The notes under the pieces: generated by a model
Seen by the model: only the letters and a program-made list of their open reading frames with translations
What the model was told of the DNA's origin: nothing
The model's database searches: none
In this document: positions 24,397 to 32,071 of the stretch, in pieces
How positions within the stretch are numbered: position 1 is the first letter of the stretch
Layout: each line of letters starts with the position of its first letter
From: Candidatus Paceibacterota bacterium
Lineage (GTDB): Bacteria > Verrucomicrobiota > Verrucomicrobiia > Limisphaerales > UBA8199
DNA: 64,000 bases
Direction: 5' to 3'
NCBI GenBank assembly: GCA_035452965.1
Contig: DAOTCE010000011.1
Span: 62,001-126,000 of the forward strand
Program-made: the position numbers and the translations under genes

Positions 24397-26291
24397 GTCC
24401 CCTCCTTTCGGCAACCCGCAGCAAATTCAGCCAGGCCGGTTAGCGCTTGATTCAGCAGCCGCATCTCCGCTGCGTTCAAGGGATACTGGCCCAGCAACAA
24501 CGCCTGCACGTAAAGCACCTCGACGACGCGGCGGGCTACCGCGTCGGAGCCGGTGCGCAAGAGCCGTTGGATCAGCGGGTTCTCATAGTTCAGGCAGAGC
24601 TCGGCAAAGGTCGGGTCCGATTCTTGAAAAACGCTCACCAGAATTCCGGACCAGACCTCCGAACTGGCCTCCCGCGCCTGCTCGGCGCTGCGCTGCAGCC
24701 GCCGCGCTTCCGAGGCGGTGTAAAGCACTGGCAATTCCGCCGGCAGAAACCGCCGAAGCGACGGACGGCAATTCACAGGATGGAGGGTGCTAGCGGCAGT
24801 TTCAATAAGACGGGCCGCGCGCTCCTGCGCGGCAGGCTCAACGTCTCTGAAGGAGGCGGTCAACTCCTGGATGGTGACCCTTCTTACCGGCTGTCCCGGA
24901 AACAACGCGGCGTAGCGTTCCAGTAGTTTCGCCGCCAGGTAGTGTCGGGCATTAATGATGCAGAGCGACTGCGCCGCAGCCACCTGCGCGATTTGCCGGA
25001 ACTCTTCTTCGCCGGTGACGTAGTTGATTTCCTGGAAGTGCTTTTGCAGTTCACCCAGGCTCATAATGCCAAGCGACGTTTCAAATGGCAGGTGTCTCCC
25101 CACAACTTCGCAGAATTCGTCGTCCTCAGCGGCCAAGCTCATAATCGCTTGCGAGTGGATCGCGATGATCTGCAACAGGCGCTCCGGGTTCTTGACAGAC
25201 AGGTTCAACAGGTAATCGCGGATCGCCGCCCCTAATCTCTCCCGGGCAGCGAGGAGGGCGTCGTCTTCGTAAATGGCCTCCCGGGAAGCGGTCGGGCGCA
25301 GTTGCGTGCTGTTGATAACGCACCGCACGAACACCGCCCATGGCGGCATCAAGTTATCCGCGCCTTCCGTCAGCAGCATCCCTTTGACGAATACATGGTT
25401 GGACCTCCGCGCGGATATATTCTGCGCATGAGGCAAAAAGAACACCGCTCCTTCGAGGCCATCGCTCCGCATCTCCAGGGGGATGAAATCCAGAAAATCC
25501 ACCCCGCAGAGCCGCTTGCCGTAGTTCAGAAAAGCCGCTCGGCGATCTGATTCTGTGGCGTAGCGCTGCTTCCACGGCGGTAACGCTGCGTTGACCTGGC
25601 ATCTGCGATCACCGGTCACCAACACGATCGGGACCGGCAGCAGGGAGCCATAACGAGCCGCCATGTCCCGGACGAAGGGCGGTTTCAAGAAATCAGCCCG
25701 GTCTGCCCGGCTGCGCAGGAACACCCTCGTTCCGGGCGCGTGCTCGGTCTCCAACACCCGAACCGTGTAGCTCCCATCCGACTTGCCTTTCCATTCAATG
25801 GCCGGACCGCCCCGCGCAGAGCGAGTGATCAAGACGATTTCGTCCGTGACCATGAAGCAGGACAACAGCCCAATGCCGAACTGGCCGATATAGTTGGCGC
25901 GCTGCTCCTGGAAATCGCTGCGCTTGGAACTGCTCCCGATCGTGGCCAGGAACGCGTGGATTTCCTCCTGGGTCAGTCCCATGCCGTTGTCCTCGATCAA
26001 GAGCGTGGACGGGACCCCCTCCCGACCCGGGACCACTTCGATCAAGATCTCCCCTTTGTGGGAGGGATCGAGAGCCGACCGGGCGGCAGTGGCATCCACC
26101 GCGTTTTGGAGCAATTCTCTAATGTAGACCTGGGGGCCGCTGTAGAGATGGTTTGAGAGCAAGTCAATGATTGCCTGGAGGTTGACCTGGAACCGGAAGT
26201 CCTGGTTGGCTCTGGATACAGGCTGCTGGGAGTTCTTCACGAGACTAAGAGCCGCTTGGGACTCGGTCTCCGCCGTTCTAGTTTCATTCAT
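24393..26291 (-). CDS. Divergent HSP90-family (HtpG-like) GHKL ATPase
   Basis: The 632-aa protein has the HSP90 N-terminal ATPase motifs: IRELLQNAVDA with the catalytic E and Mg-binding N, LLIEDNGMGLTQEEI, the lid segment ATIGSSSKRSD and GQFGIGLLSCFMV. The middle domain keeps the arginine segment LRPTASREAIYEDD. The length is close to canonical HtpG, but the C-terminal domain and many positions differ, so it is better treated as a separate HSP90-family branch. It is followed by a TPR-like gene with an ATGA overlap, and flanked by signalling genes rather than stress genes. The ATPase should be active. Confidence 0.88.
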   Translation of the reverse strand: MNETRTAETESQAALSLVKNSQQPVSRANQDFRFQVNLQAIIDLLSNHLYSGPQVYIRELLQNAVDATAARSALDPSHKGEILIEVVPGREGVPSTLLIEDNGMGLTQEEIHAFLATIGSSSKRSDFQEQRANYIGQFGIGLLSCFMVTDEIVLITRSARGGPAIEWKGKSDGSYTVRVLETEHAPGTRVFLRSRADRADFLKPPFVRDMAARYGSLLPVPIVLVTGDRRCQVNAALPPWKQRYATESDRRAAFLNYGKRLCGVDFLDFIPLEMRSDGLEGAVFFLPHAQNISARRSNHVFVKGMLLTEGADNLMPPWAVFVRCVINSTQLRPTASREAIYEDDALLAARERLGAAIRDYLLNLSVKNPERLLQIIAIHSQAIMSLAAEDDEFCEVVGRHLPFETSLGIMSLGELQKHFQEINYVTGEEEFRQIAQVAAAQSLCIINARHYLAAKLLERYAALFPGQPVRRVTIQELTASFRDVEPAAQERAARLIETAASTLHPVNCRPSLRRFLPAELPVLYTASEARRLQRSAEQAREASSEVWSGILVSVFQESDPTFAELCLNYENPLIQRLLRTGSDAVARRVVEVLYVQALLLGQYPLNAAEMRLLNQALTGLAEFAAGCRKEGT

Positions 26292-26761
26292 ACCAGAAGG
26301 GATTACGGCACCCGCCTGAGTTTCTTGCTAACAAAGCCGACGAAAGCACCGGCGATAGCCGCCGACACCTTCGTCCCAAGACTACTGCCGTACCGGCGTG
26401 AACCAGGCTCCGAATGCGGGGCGCACCTCTGCTGCCAGGGGATTCCCCACAGTATGGTCGCTAGACGGTCCTTGGACGGCCAACTGAATAGTGACGATTA
26501 CTTCGCCCCAGCCGAAAAGGACAATGCGTCTTGTTACCCCTTGAAAAGACGCGAGTTAGCATCACGCCCCTGCTCCTGCGCCAAGTCCATCCCGACCTCC
26601 TGTCACAGAATAATGACATTTCCACCTACTCGAGGGGCAATGACCGTCTGCAGAGCCGAAGGATAGGTGGCGATCCTACGCCGCCGCCCCTCTCCCAACC
26701 ATCTCAAAAGTCCAGTATTCGGCGCGTTTGGGCGGTGTTGCCCCGGCTAGACCACGGAGTG

Positions 26762-26813
26762 ACCCCGGTGTGTATCCCATGGGGAGCGCTCCCCATGGGA
26801 TACACACCGGGGT
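26762..26813. repeat. 52-bp perfect palindrome, copy 1
   Basis: The 26-bp left half and right half are exact reverse complements with no spacer, centred on AGCGCT at about 26787. The inner 40 bp (GTGTGTATC...GATACACAC) recur exactly at 58222-58261, 31 kb away. A two-copy, spacer-free palindrome of this size suggests a mobile palindromic element or a protein-binding site rather than an ordinary terminator, because no U-tract follows on either strand. Confidence 0.85.
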
Positions 26814-27144
26814 ATAGCAAGCGTCTCATAGGAGTCTGGCTGGGTTATCGTGCGAGCAACCCCCTTGGCTTACCCATGAATTCGGATGCCGCAGGCACCC
26901 GAGTGGGGGGCAAGACCGCCACTGCTCTGGCGGACCCCCATCGCCGGAAGTAACTCAAAACAATGAGGATGGACCATCTGGTGACCTGGACCTCTTTCGT
27001 CCTTGGCTCACTTAACCCGTTCGTTGCCGTGGTTTGGTAGGAGGGGTTGGCGAGGCTGCGATGTCAGGGAAAAAGCCTCCAGTCGTTGGCCAGAAGTTGT
27101 CCAAAGATACTTGACCAGAGGCCAGAATTCCACCGTGATGCAAA

Positions 27145-27163
27145 AACTTGGCATGGTTTGTGC
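27145..27163 (+). promoter_or_regulatory. Candidate sigma-54-type -24/-12 promoter of the sigma-like gene
   Basis: AACTTGGCATGGTTTGTGC contains GG (27150-27151) and GC (27162-27163) separated by exactly 10 bp, and TTGGCA matches the -24 consensus. The predicted transcription start would fall about 2 bp before the ATG at 27177. The same AACTTGGCA lies at the same 32-bp distance from the ATG of the pseudo-receiver gene at 28460. Confidence 0.4.
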
Positions 27164-27176
27164 CCACACGGGGCCT

Positions 27177-27959
27177 ATGAATCGAACCACTAGTCCTATT
27201 GGCGATGAAGAGTGGCGCAGGCTACTCTCCCGGATCTACAAAAACTTGCGCCGTCGTCTTGGGTCCGACGACGCCGCGGAGGAAGTACTGGGCATAGCCA
27301 AGTGCTTGATTATGCAACACCTGAACCAATTCGACCCGGCCAAGGCGCCGATCGCGGCGTTTGCTTTTTTCTGGGCCGACATCGCGGTAAAAAGATACCT
27401 TGAGGACATCACAAAGGACCTCCCCACGCTACCGCTGCCACATACTCAGGATTCAGACTCTGACACCGATGGAGGCCCATCACGTGTGCCTCCGGCGTTA
27501 CAAACACCACCGCTGCTGCGCGATCAGGAATACTCGAAATCACTCTTGTTCCGAATATGTTCTCTGCCCCTCCCACCCGACATGATTCTGGTCTTCCTGA
27601 TGGTCGAAGTGTTGGGGTGGCGCCAAAGGGAGCTGGTCGCCAACAGCCAGTGGTCCGTGGCCGCTTTATTCATGGAAGCGGAGGTCGAACTGGCGGGGAT
27701 CTTGGGCTTGGAAGTTACTCGAGGCGGCCTACAACCGTTGCGTGAGGTCATCGAAGCGCGGAAGACTTTCGCTGAGCTGAAAATGGCTCGAAAAACTCGG
27801 GCGAGCTATGCCAGCCTGCTGGGGACGGTCCCTGAAAACTGTACGCTGGAGCAAATCTTTCACGCCAAAGGATGGTGCACCGCGCGTGCCAAGTCCCAAG
27901 GGCTTACCAACATCATCGGCACCGTGCGAAAGCGTCTTCAGGCAGGTTTTAGGAAATAA
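27177..27959 (+). CDS. Sigma-70-like (ECF-type) putative sigma factor
   Basis: The 260-aa protein has an N-terminal region resembling sigma region 2 (EEWRRLLSRIYKNLRRRLGS, then DDAAEEVLGIAKCLIMQHLN and AFFWADIAVKRYLEDI) and a middle helix pair (LPPDMILVFLMVEVLGWRQR) where region 4 would lie, followed by an unfamiliar 90-aa C-terminus. Similarity is weak, so it may be a sigma-derived DNA-binding protein. The ATG at 27177 is preferred because similarity starts there and a promoter-like motif ends just upstream; the frame extends to 27003. It converges on a small zf-HC2-like gene with a 7-bp gap, as an unusual sigma/anti-sigma arrangement. Confidence 0.55.
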   Translation: MNRTTSPIGDEEWRRLLSRIYKNLRRRLGSDDAAEEVLGIAKCLIMQHLNQFDPAKAPIAAFAFFWADIAVKRYLEDITKDLPTLPLPHTQDSDSDTDGGPSRVPPALQTPPLLRDQEYSKSLLFRICSLPLPPDMILVFLMVEVLGWRQRELVANSQWSVAALFMEAEVELAGILGLEVTRGGLQPLREVIEARKTFAELKMARKTRASYASLLGTVPENCTLEQIFHAKGWCTARAKSQGLTNIIGTVRKRLQAGFRK

Positions 27960-27966
27960 CTGCGAA

Positions 27967-28152
27967 CTACGCCGCACGTTTCCTCCGTGCCGCGGCCCTT
28001 ACAGACTTCGTCCACAGGGAAAACCGAACGAGCCGCGCTTGGACAGCGCATCGCTTGCAGCCGGCCACATGTTCTTCCAGGCGAGCCGCCGCCTTCGGAG
28101 TTAGCTTCTCTTCAAAGTAGTCCGCAAGTTGTCGGGCCGTGAGATGTTTCAT
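27967..28152 (-). CDS. Small zf-HC2-like (anti-sigma-type) protein
   Basis: The 61-aa product contains LEEHVAGCKRC, the H-x3-C-x2-C core of the zf-HC2 zinc finger found at the N-terminus of many anti-sigma factors, with the usual preceding helix (LADYFEEKLTPKAAARL). A basic tail (SVRAAARRKRAA) replaces the transmembrane segment that normal anti-sigma factors have, so it would be soluble. It is convergent with the sigma-like gene and ends 7 bp from it. An antagonist of that protein is the simplest reading, but this is inference. Confidence 0.6.
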   Translation of the reverse strand: MKHLTARQLADYFEEKLTPKAAARLEEHVAGCKRCAVQARLVRFSLWTKSVRAAARRKRAA

Positions 28153-28459
28153 CGTTAGATAGAGTAGGCATGTCCAGGTATTTTAACTACCTATATTTCA
28201 GCAAAAGCGCGATTTGCTTGTTCAAAATCCCCAGCGGCCCCCTACGAACATCGTGTTCATCTCCTTCCGCCGCGTTCTTGTCCATATCGAGTTTGCGTAC
28301 GTCAATTGGACTGGGTGTCTCGTTTCTGGCCAGGTTTGAGGCATCTGAGAGGCCCGGTCCACGACAAACTATTCGAAATCTGTCAGGATTGCTTACGTCA
28401 GGAAGTATTTAGGGACAAAATTTCGACAACTTGGCACACGCACTGCTTGTAACGGTGGT
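28153..28459. other. AT-richer intergenic region upstream of the pseudo-receiver gene
   Basis: This 307-bp gap between divergent genes is visibly richer in A and T than the window average, particularly 28170-28215. It holds the sigma-54-like element at 28428-28446. I find no coding frame with support and no repeat. Confidence 0.4.
28428..28446 (+). promoter_or_regulatory. Candidate sigma-54-type -24/-12 promoter of the pseudo-receiver gene
   Basis: AACTTGGCACACGCACTGC carries GG (28433-28434) and GC (28445-28446) with exactly 10 bp between, and TTGGCAC matches the -24 consensus fully. The predicted start of transcription lies about 2 bp before the ATG at 28460, which would make the mRNA nearly leaderless. 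The paired element at 27145 has the same spacing to its own gene. Confidence 0.45.
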
Positions 28460-29143
28460 ATGAATCCAAACCTAAAAGTGAATGCCGAGCAGACCCCCGC
28501 CGAAAAACGTCTGGTCTTACTGGTGGAGGAGGATCAAGACGAGCGGGAGTACATGCGAGCTTCTCTCACGAAGGGATCGCTGTCTTGTGTTGCTGTAGGC
28601 TCGGCCTCGGAGGCGTTGGAAGTACTGGAACGGAAAGAAGTCGCGCTGCTGGTGCTTGAATGGGGCCCGGACAAGGGCGGGGCTGAGGTGCTGAGTTTTG
28701 CCCGCAAAAACTGGCCCAAAATGCCGGTCGTAGCAACTAGCCGCCCGCGGCTCGAGGTCCGCACCGATGCAGTGCTCCACAAAGCCGATGCATTCCTGCA
28801 CAAGCCCCTTAGCGGAGAAGTCTTGAGAACGCAGGTGATGCAATTGCTTGAGCGCGTACCGGCTGATTCCGCAGTGCTGCTCCCGGAACGGCCGGAGGAC
28901 ACGCTTCCACTGGGCGAGATTAAGCGCCGCTACATCTGCCATGTTTTCAAATTGTTCGACGAGAACATATCCCTGGCGGCGAGGGCTTTGGGAATCCACC
29001 GCCACACCGTTGCAGCGGCGTTGGGGCAAGGAACCTCCGCCGGGACGATGCCCGCCGAAAGATCGGTAGCAGCAGCTCCGAACGAGTCGCTTGACTTACA
29101 TCGGGAAGATGAACGGATACCCGAGCGACTCGGCATGTGGTGA
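28460..29143 (+). CDS. Pseudo-receiver regulator with Fis-type helix-turn-helix
   Basis: The 227-aa protein has a receiver-like domain (residues about 17-130: LVLLVEEDQDEREYMRASL ... LLVLEWGPD ... AFLHKPLSGE). The phospho-acceptor aspartate is replaced by glutamate (LVLEW), and the acidic pair reads EED, so phosphorylation is unlikely and the domain may be locked active or sense something else. A short Fis-like helix-turn-helix follows (EIKRRYICHVFKLFDENISL, then ARALGIHRHTVAAAL, about 153-190), similar to the ActR/RegA C-terminus. The last 35 residues are polar. A kinase-like gene with a related N-terminal domain follows. Confidence 0.72.
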   Translation: MNPNLKVNAEQTPAEKRLVLLVEEDQDEREYMRASLTKGSLSCVAVGSASEALEVLERKEVALLVLEWGPDKGGAEVLSFARKNWPKMPVVATSRPRLEVRTDAVLHKADAFLHKPLSGEVLRTQVMQLLERVPADSAVLLPERPEDTLPLGEIKRRYICHVFKLFDENISLAARALGIHRHTVAAALGQGTSAGTMPAERSVAAAPNESLDLHREDERIPERLGMW

Positions 29144-29320
29144 GGACGGCTCGACGGCTCAATGATTCCCACGTCTGGTTCCTTGGGGGCCCGGCATTTG
29201 TCGAGGGGCGCAACGGGCTTCCCGATTTGGCCCGACCGCGAATCGGGTCTTTCCGGTGTCGTATCACGTCCTGCTTTGTGGTAAACACGGGCAGATGAAA
29301 TCCTTTGGGGAGCTGGCGGC

Positions 29321-30697
29321 ATGAACCCTTTCGCGATCGTTGATAGGGACGAGGGGCGGAGGATTGCCTTAAAGGTATTGCTGGAGCCCGAGCACCAGGT
29401 GCGCGAGTACCAGAGCCTGCAGCAGGTCGGCCAGCAGGCATCCGGTGGCGAGTTTGGAGCCTTGTTCCTGGCCTGGAAACCCGGGGGACCCGAGCGCCTG
29501 GAAACGACCAAAAAGGTGGAATGGACAACCAAGTTTGTCGTACCGGTGTCTCTGCTGCCGTGGGTCATCACAGATGCAGATCTGAAGGCTGAGTGGAAGA
29601 AGGCAGAGGAATGGAGCATCGATGCCTTTCCCGATGCAACGTTCAGGTTTGTCCATCCCCTGACGGTGAGGGCAATCCTGAGAGTGTTGTCGGAAATCGT
29701 TGGCTCCAGTCAAGAAATCCTGCGCCTTGGGCAACGTGCGGCCCGAGATGCGGTCGAAGATCAAGAAGTTTTGCTGACCGGAGAAGCCGCGAGCGGAACG
29801 CAACAGCTCGACTGTGAAAAATCCAGCCAGCGGCCCCGGCTGCCCAATCTGGTCGAAGGGCAACGAATACTCGGCCCACGGGTGCGGGTTCTGAGGAAGC
29901 TCGCCGAAGGGGCATTCTCGGCAGTGTTTTTGGCAATTGGTCCTATGGGGCACAGGCTTGTGTACAAGCTGGTCAAGTCGGATAAGGCAGGACAACTCGA
30001 GGCACTGAAAAAGACCAGCGAGCTCATCTGGTGCACCGCAAAAGGGACGGCATACCTTTTGAACGCGACGGCCGGTTACTGCGAAGATACCAGATTCTAT
30101 TATATCGCGACGCCTCTCTTGGACGGCATCAATGCGGACTATCCACTGCTGAACTGCTACAGACCTAAAACGCTGGCCTGGTGGTTGAGGTCGTTACGGC
30201 GCCCTAACGGAGTGCTCAGCAAAGAAGACGCGCTTGTGCTCTTTAGCCATTTAATTTCGATACTGGAAGCGCTGAGTTTCCTGCACCGGCTAGGCTTGGT
30301 CTACAACGACGTGCATCCCGGTAACATAGGCTTTTACGAGGACAAGGTGATGCTGATCGACCATACGGCCATTACCTTTCCGGATGTGAAACCTACCCCG
30401 GCGCCGGAGTCCTACCCCTACGCCCCACCCAAAGGGCAGGGATGGGTCGCCTCCCCTGCGTTCGATTCGTATTGCGTCGTCAAGATACTAGTAGAAGGTA
30501 TCACCCAAAAGCAGCCAGAGGAAATACGCCCGGAGTCGATATCCGACATCGCCAGCGAGTACTTCAAAGGTCTGTTTCATGCAGTAGACCGGATTGCCCG
30601 AAAAGGACTGCAAACGGATCCGACCAAACGCTATCAATCGGCTGAGGAACTCATGGATGACTTAGAGCATGCTCGACAACTGCTGGCTGAGCACTAG
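29321..30697 (+). CDS. Degenerate receiver fused to divergent Ser/Thr kinase-like domain
   Basis: The 458-aa product begins with a receiver-like domain (FAIVDRDEGRRIALKVLLE ... ALFLAWKPGG) in which the phospho-acceptor is alanine. A protein-kinase-like domain occupies about residues 185-455: glycine loop LAEGAFSAVF, ATP-binding lysine in LVYKLVK, catalytic loop LVYNDVHPGNIGF (HRD replaced by YND, catalytic D and N kept) and metal-binding LIDHT in place of DFG. The key lysine, aspartates and asparagine remain, so activity is possible. It follows the pseudo-receiver regulator, whose N-terminal domain is its paralogue (LVLEWGP versus LFLAWKP). Confidence 0.75.
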   Translation: MNPFAIVDRDEGRRIALKVLLEPEHQVREYQSLQQVGQQASGGEFGALFLAWKPGGPERLETTKKVEWTTKFVVPVSLLPWVITDADLKAEWKKAEEWSIDAFPDATFRFVHPLTVRAILRVLSEIVGSSQEILRLGQRAARDAVEDQEVLLTGEAASGTQQLDCEKSSQRPRLPNLVEGQRILGPRVRVLRKLAEGAFSAVFLAIGPMGHRLVYKLVKSDKAGQLEALKKTSELIWCTAKGTAYLLNATAGYCEDTRFYYIATPLLDGINADYPLLNCYRPKTLAWWLRSLRRPNGVLSKEDALVLFSHLISILEALSFLHRLGLVYNDVHPGNIGFYEDKVMLIDHTAITFPDVKPTPAPESYPYAPPKGQGWVASPAFDSYCVVKILVEGITQKQPEEIRPESISDIASEYFKGLFHAVDRIARKGLQTDPTKRYQSAEELMDDLEHARQLLAEH

Positions 30698-30956
30698 GAT
30701 TGATCCCGATCTGTGCCCCTGCCTTACACAGTTGAGGGTGGCACCTGAGAAAACGCTTCGATCTCCCTCGTCTTGGCTGTGGAAACCGGGACGTGCCTTC
30801 GCGCTGAATCGGCCCTGGCGACCTTGGCCGGCGGAAGCAGGTGGTGATATGCCAACTGGCCACCGCAGCCCCACAAGTTGCCTCCTGCGCCGCCCGCTTG
30901 CTTCCCCGGTTCCTCCTCCCCTGGTGTCTGAGTCACTCTCTCCGAAAGGCTCCTCG

Positions 30957-31481
30957 TCAATTCAGGCTGAACCTTCCAGGCATCTGCAGCTCCGGCCCAG
31001 GCACAGGCTCTCCACCCCTTGCCAGCCAGTCGTGGGCCTCGGAAGCCGCCTCGGCGGGCGAGACGTCAGTATAAATGACTTTCATGAAAGCCGGCAGGTA
31101 GGCATCGGCCATGATGAGGCAGAGCTCCAGCAGGTGCCGGATCAGATCGTCACTTAATTCCCCTTTGGCGTAGTGGGAGGCAGCTTGGAATCGAAGGTCG
31201 CCGTCGCTGTGGTCGAACTCGAACTTGCCGGTCTTTATCCCGAATGAGGCCCGGAGGCAGAGCTCGGCTGCGGCTGCGCTCCTGTGCCCCGGCACCTCGG
31301 GAAAGGGCGCGATGACTTGGATCAAGTCGTCGGATTCGTCCACGACGATGATGCAGCGGATAGCCCCGTTTTTCCCGCCGAAACCCGTCCGCAGCACAGG
31401 GCGGTCTTGCTCTAACTGGAACTTCCAGCCGTTCTGCTGAAAGTGCTCGATTACCTTCTGGAGGCCACTGGGTGTATTCAT
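30957..31481 (-). CDS. YbjN-like (type III secretion chaperone-fold) protein
   Basis: The 174-aa protein has the alternating beta-strand and helix pattern of the YbjN family: an N-terminal helix (LQKVIEHFQQNGWKFQLEQD), strands RCIIVVDESDDLIQVIAPF, then helix and strand GIKTGKFEFDHSDGDLRFQA and C-terminal helices. YbjN proteins are small cytoplasmic regulators or chaperone-like factors with no known catalysis. A good ribosome-binding site (AGGAAA) precedes the ATG. It is transcribed 27 bp after an ARPP-1-like gene on the same strand and converges on the kinase-like gene, so it likely belongs to the accessory island. Confidence 0.65.
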   Translation of the reverse strand: MNTPSGLQKVIEHFQQNGWKFQLEQDRPVLRTGFGGKNGAIRCIIVVDESDDLIQVIAPFPEVPGHRSAAAAELCLRASFGIKTGKFEFDHSDGDLRFQAASHYAKGELSDDLIRHLLELCLIMADAYLPAFMKVIYTDVSPAEAASEAHDWLARGGEPVPGPELQMPGRFSLN

Positions 31482-31508
31482 TGCGTTTCCTTTCCTTCTT
31501 CCGGCGGG

Positions 31509-31787
31509 TTAGTTCCGTTGCAGGTTCAGGTGAACGGCTTTGGCTCCGGCCAACAGCGCGGCGCCCGCGATTGCCTGCCTCACGAACGGATGGTTCTCGC
31601 CGCAGTGAACGTCGTTGTGAATCATCTCTGCACTGACCGGTCTTGACGCCAACATGGCCTCCGTAAAGGCCAGATATTCGGGCGGGCAATCGCGGTGAGT
31701 GGAGAGCGGGAAAATCACAATATTGCCGCATTGCGGGCTTTCCCTCACCTCGATCTGTGCTAGGTATTGGTTGAGTAGTGTCTTCAT
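31509..31787 (-). CDS. Short ARPP-1-like protein, possibly truncated
   Basis: The 92-aa product resembles the two ends of ARPP-1/DUF6569 proteins: the N-terminal IEVRESPQCGNIVIFPLSTH and FTEAML, and a C-terminal ALLAGAKAVHLNLQRN similar to the GAKQNR-type ending. The middle found in full-length members is much shorter here, so it is either a compact variant or an internally deleted copy. It contains several histidines and cysteines (HNDVHCGENH). It lies 27 bp upstream of the YbjN-like gene in an apparent two-gene operon. The family assignment is tentative. Confidence 0.45.
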   Translation of the reverse strand: MKTLLNQYLAQIEVRESPQCGNIVIFPLSTHRDCPPEYLAFTEAMLASRPVSAEMIHNDVHCGENHPFVRQAIAGAALLAGAKAVHLNLQRN

Positions 31788-32071
31788 TCCGTAGGGTAAT
31801 ACGCTCAGTCATGGTGTTTCTTGCCGACGGACTTCGGCAGGCGACGCAAGTTTGTGGCCCATGAGCAATCGGGCCTCCTCCGGCCGCTCCGGCGGTGGCG
31901 GCTCACATGGTCGAGATGCTGCCACTGTTTCTCGACCTCGGAATTCGGCACTCGGTCACCCACAACCTCTTACGCCATCCGCAAGTGGCTTCCGCATCAG
32001 CCTTGTTTTCATTAGCAAAGGCCGTTAGCGTCTTGGGCCACTGACGCGCACGCCGCAAACACAACTCTGAT

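Larger units (their letters stand above)
26292..27176. other. Long intergenic region containing a large palindrome
   Basis: This 885-bp gap lies between the divergently oriented HSP90-family and sigma-like genes. Frames through it are interrupted or cross the palindrome at 26762-26813, and none has a credible protein composition. It also holds the sigma-54-like element at 27145-27163. Everything else in it is unexplained. Confidence 0.4.

Noticed and set aside
24393..26291. Canonical HtpG heat-shock chaperone
   Set aside because: ATPase motifs fit, but divergence outside the ATPase core, the coupled TPR-like gene and the signalling neighbourhood suggest a separate HSP90-family branch.
26531..26953. 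140-aa plus-strand frame running through the 52-bp palindrome
   Set aside because: Part of the product is simply the translated palindrome, the composition is odd and there is no ribosome-binding site. A similar string appears in the frame over the second palindrome, which shows it comes from the repeat.
31150..31812. 220-aa minus-strand frame overlapping the YbjN-like and ARPP-like genes
   Set aside because: The arginine-rich product has no domain, while the two shorter frames show family-like patterns and ribosome-binding sites.
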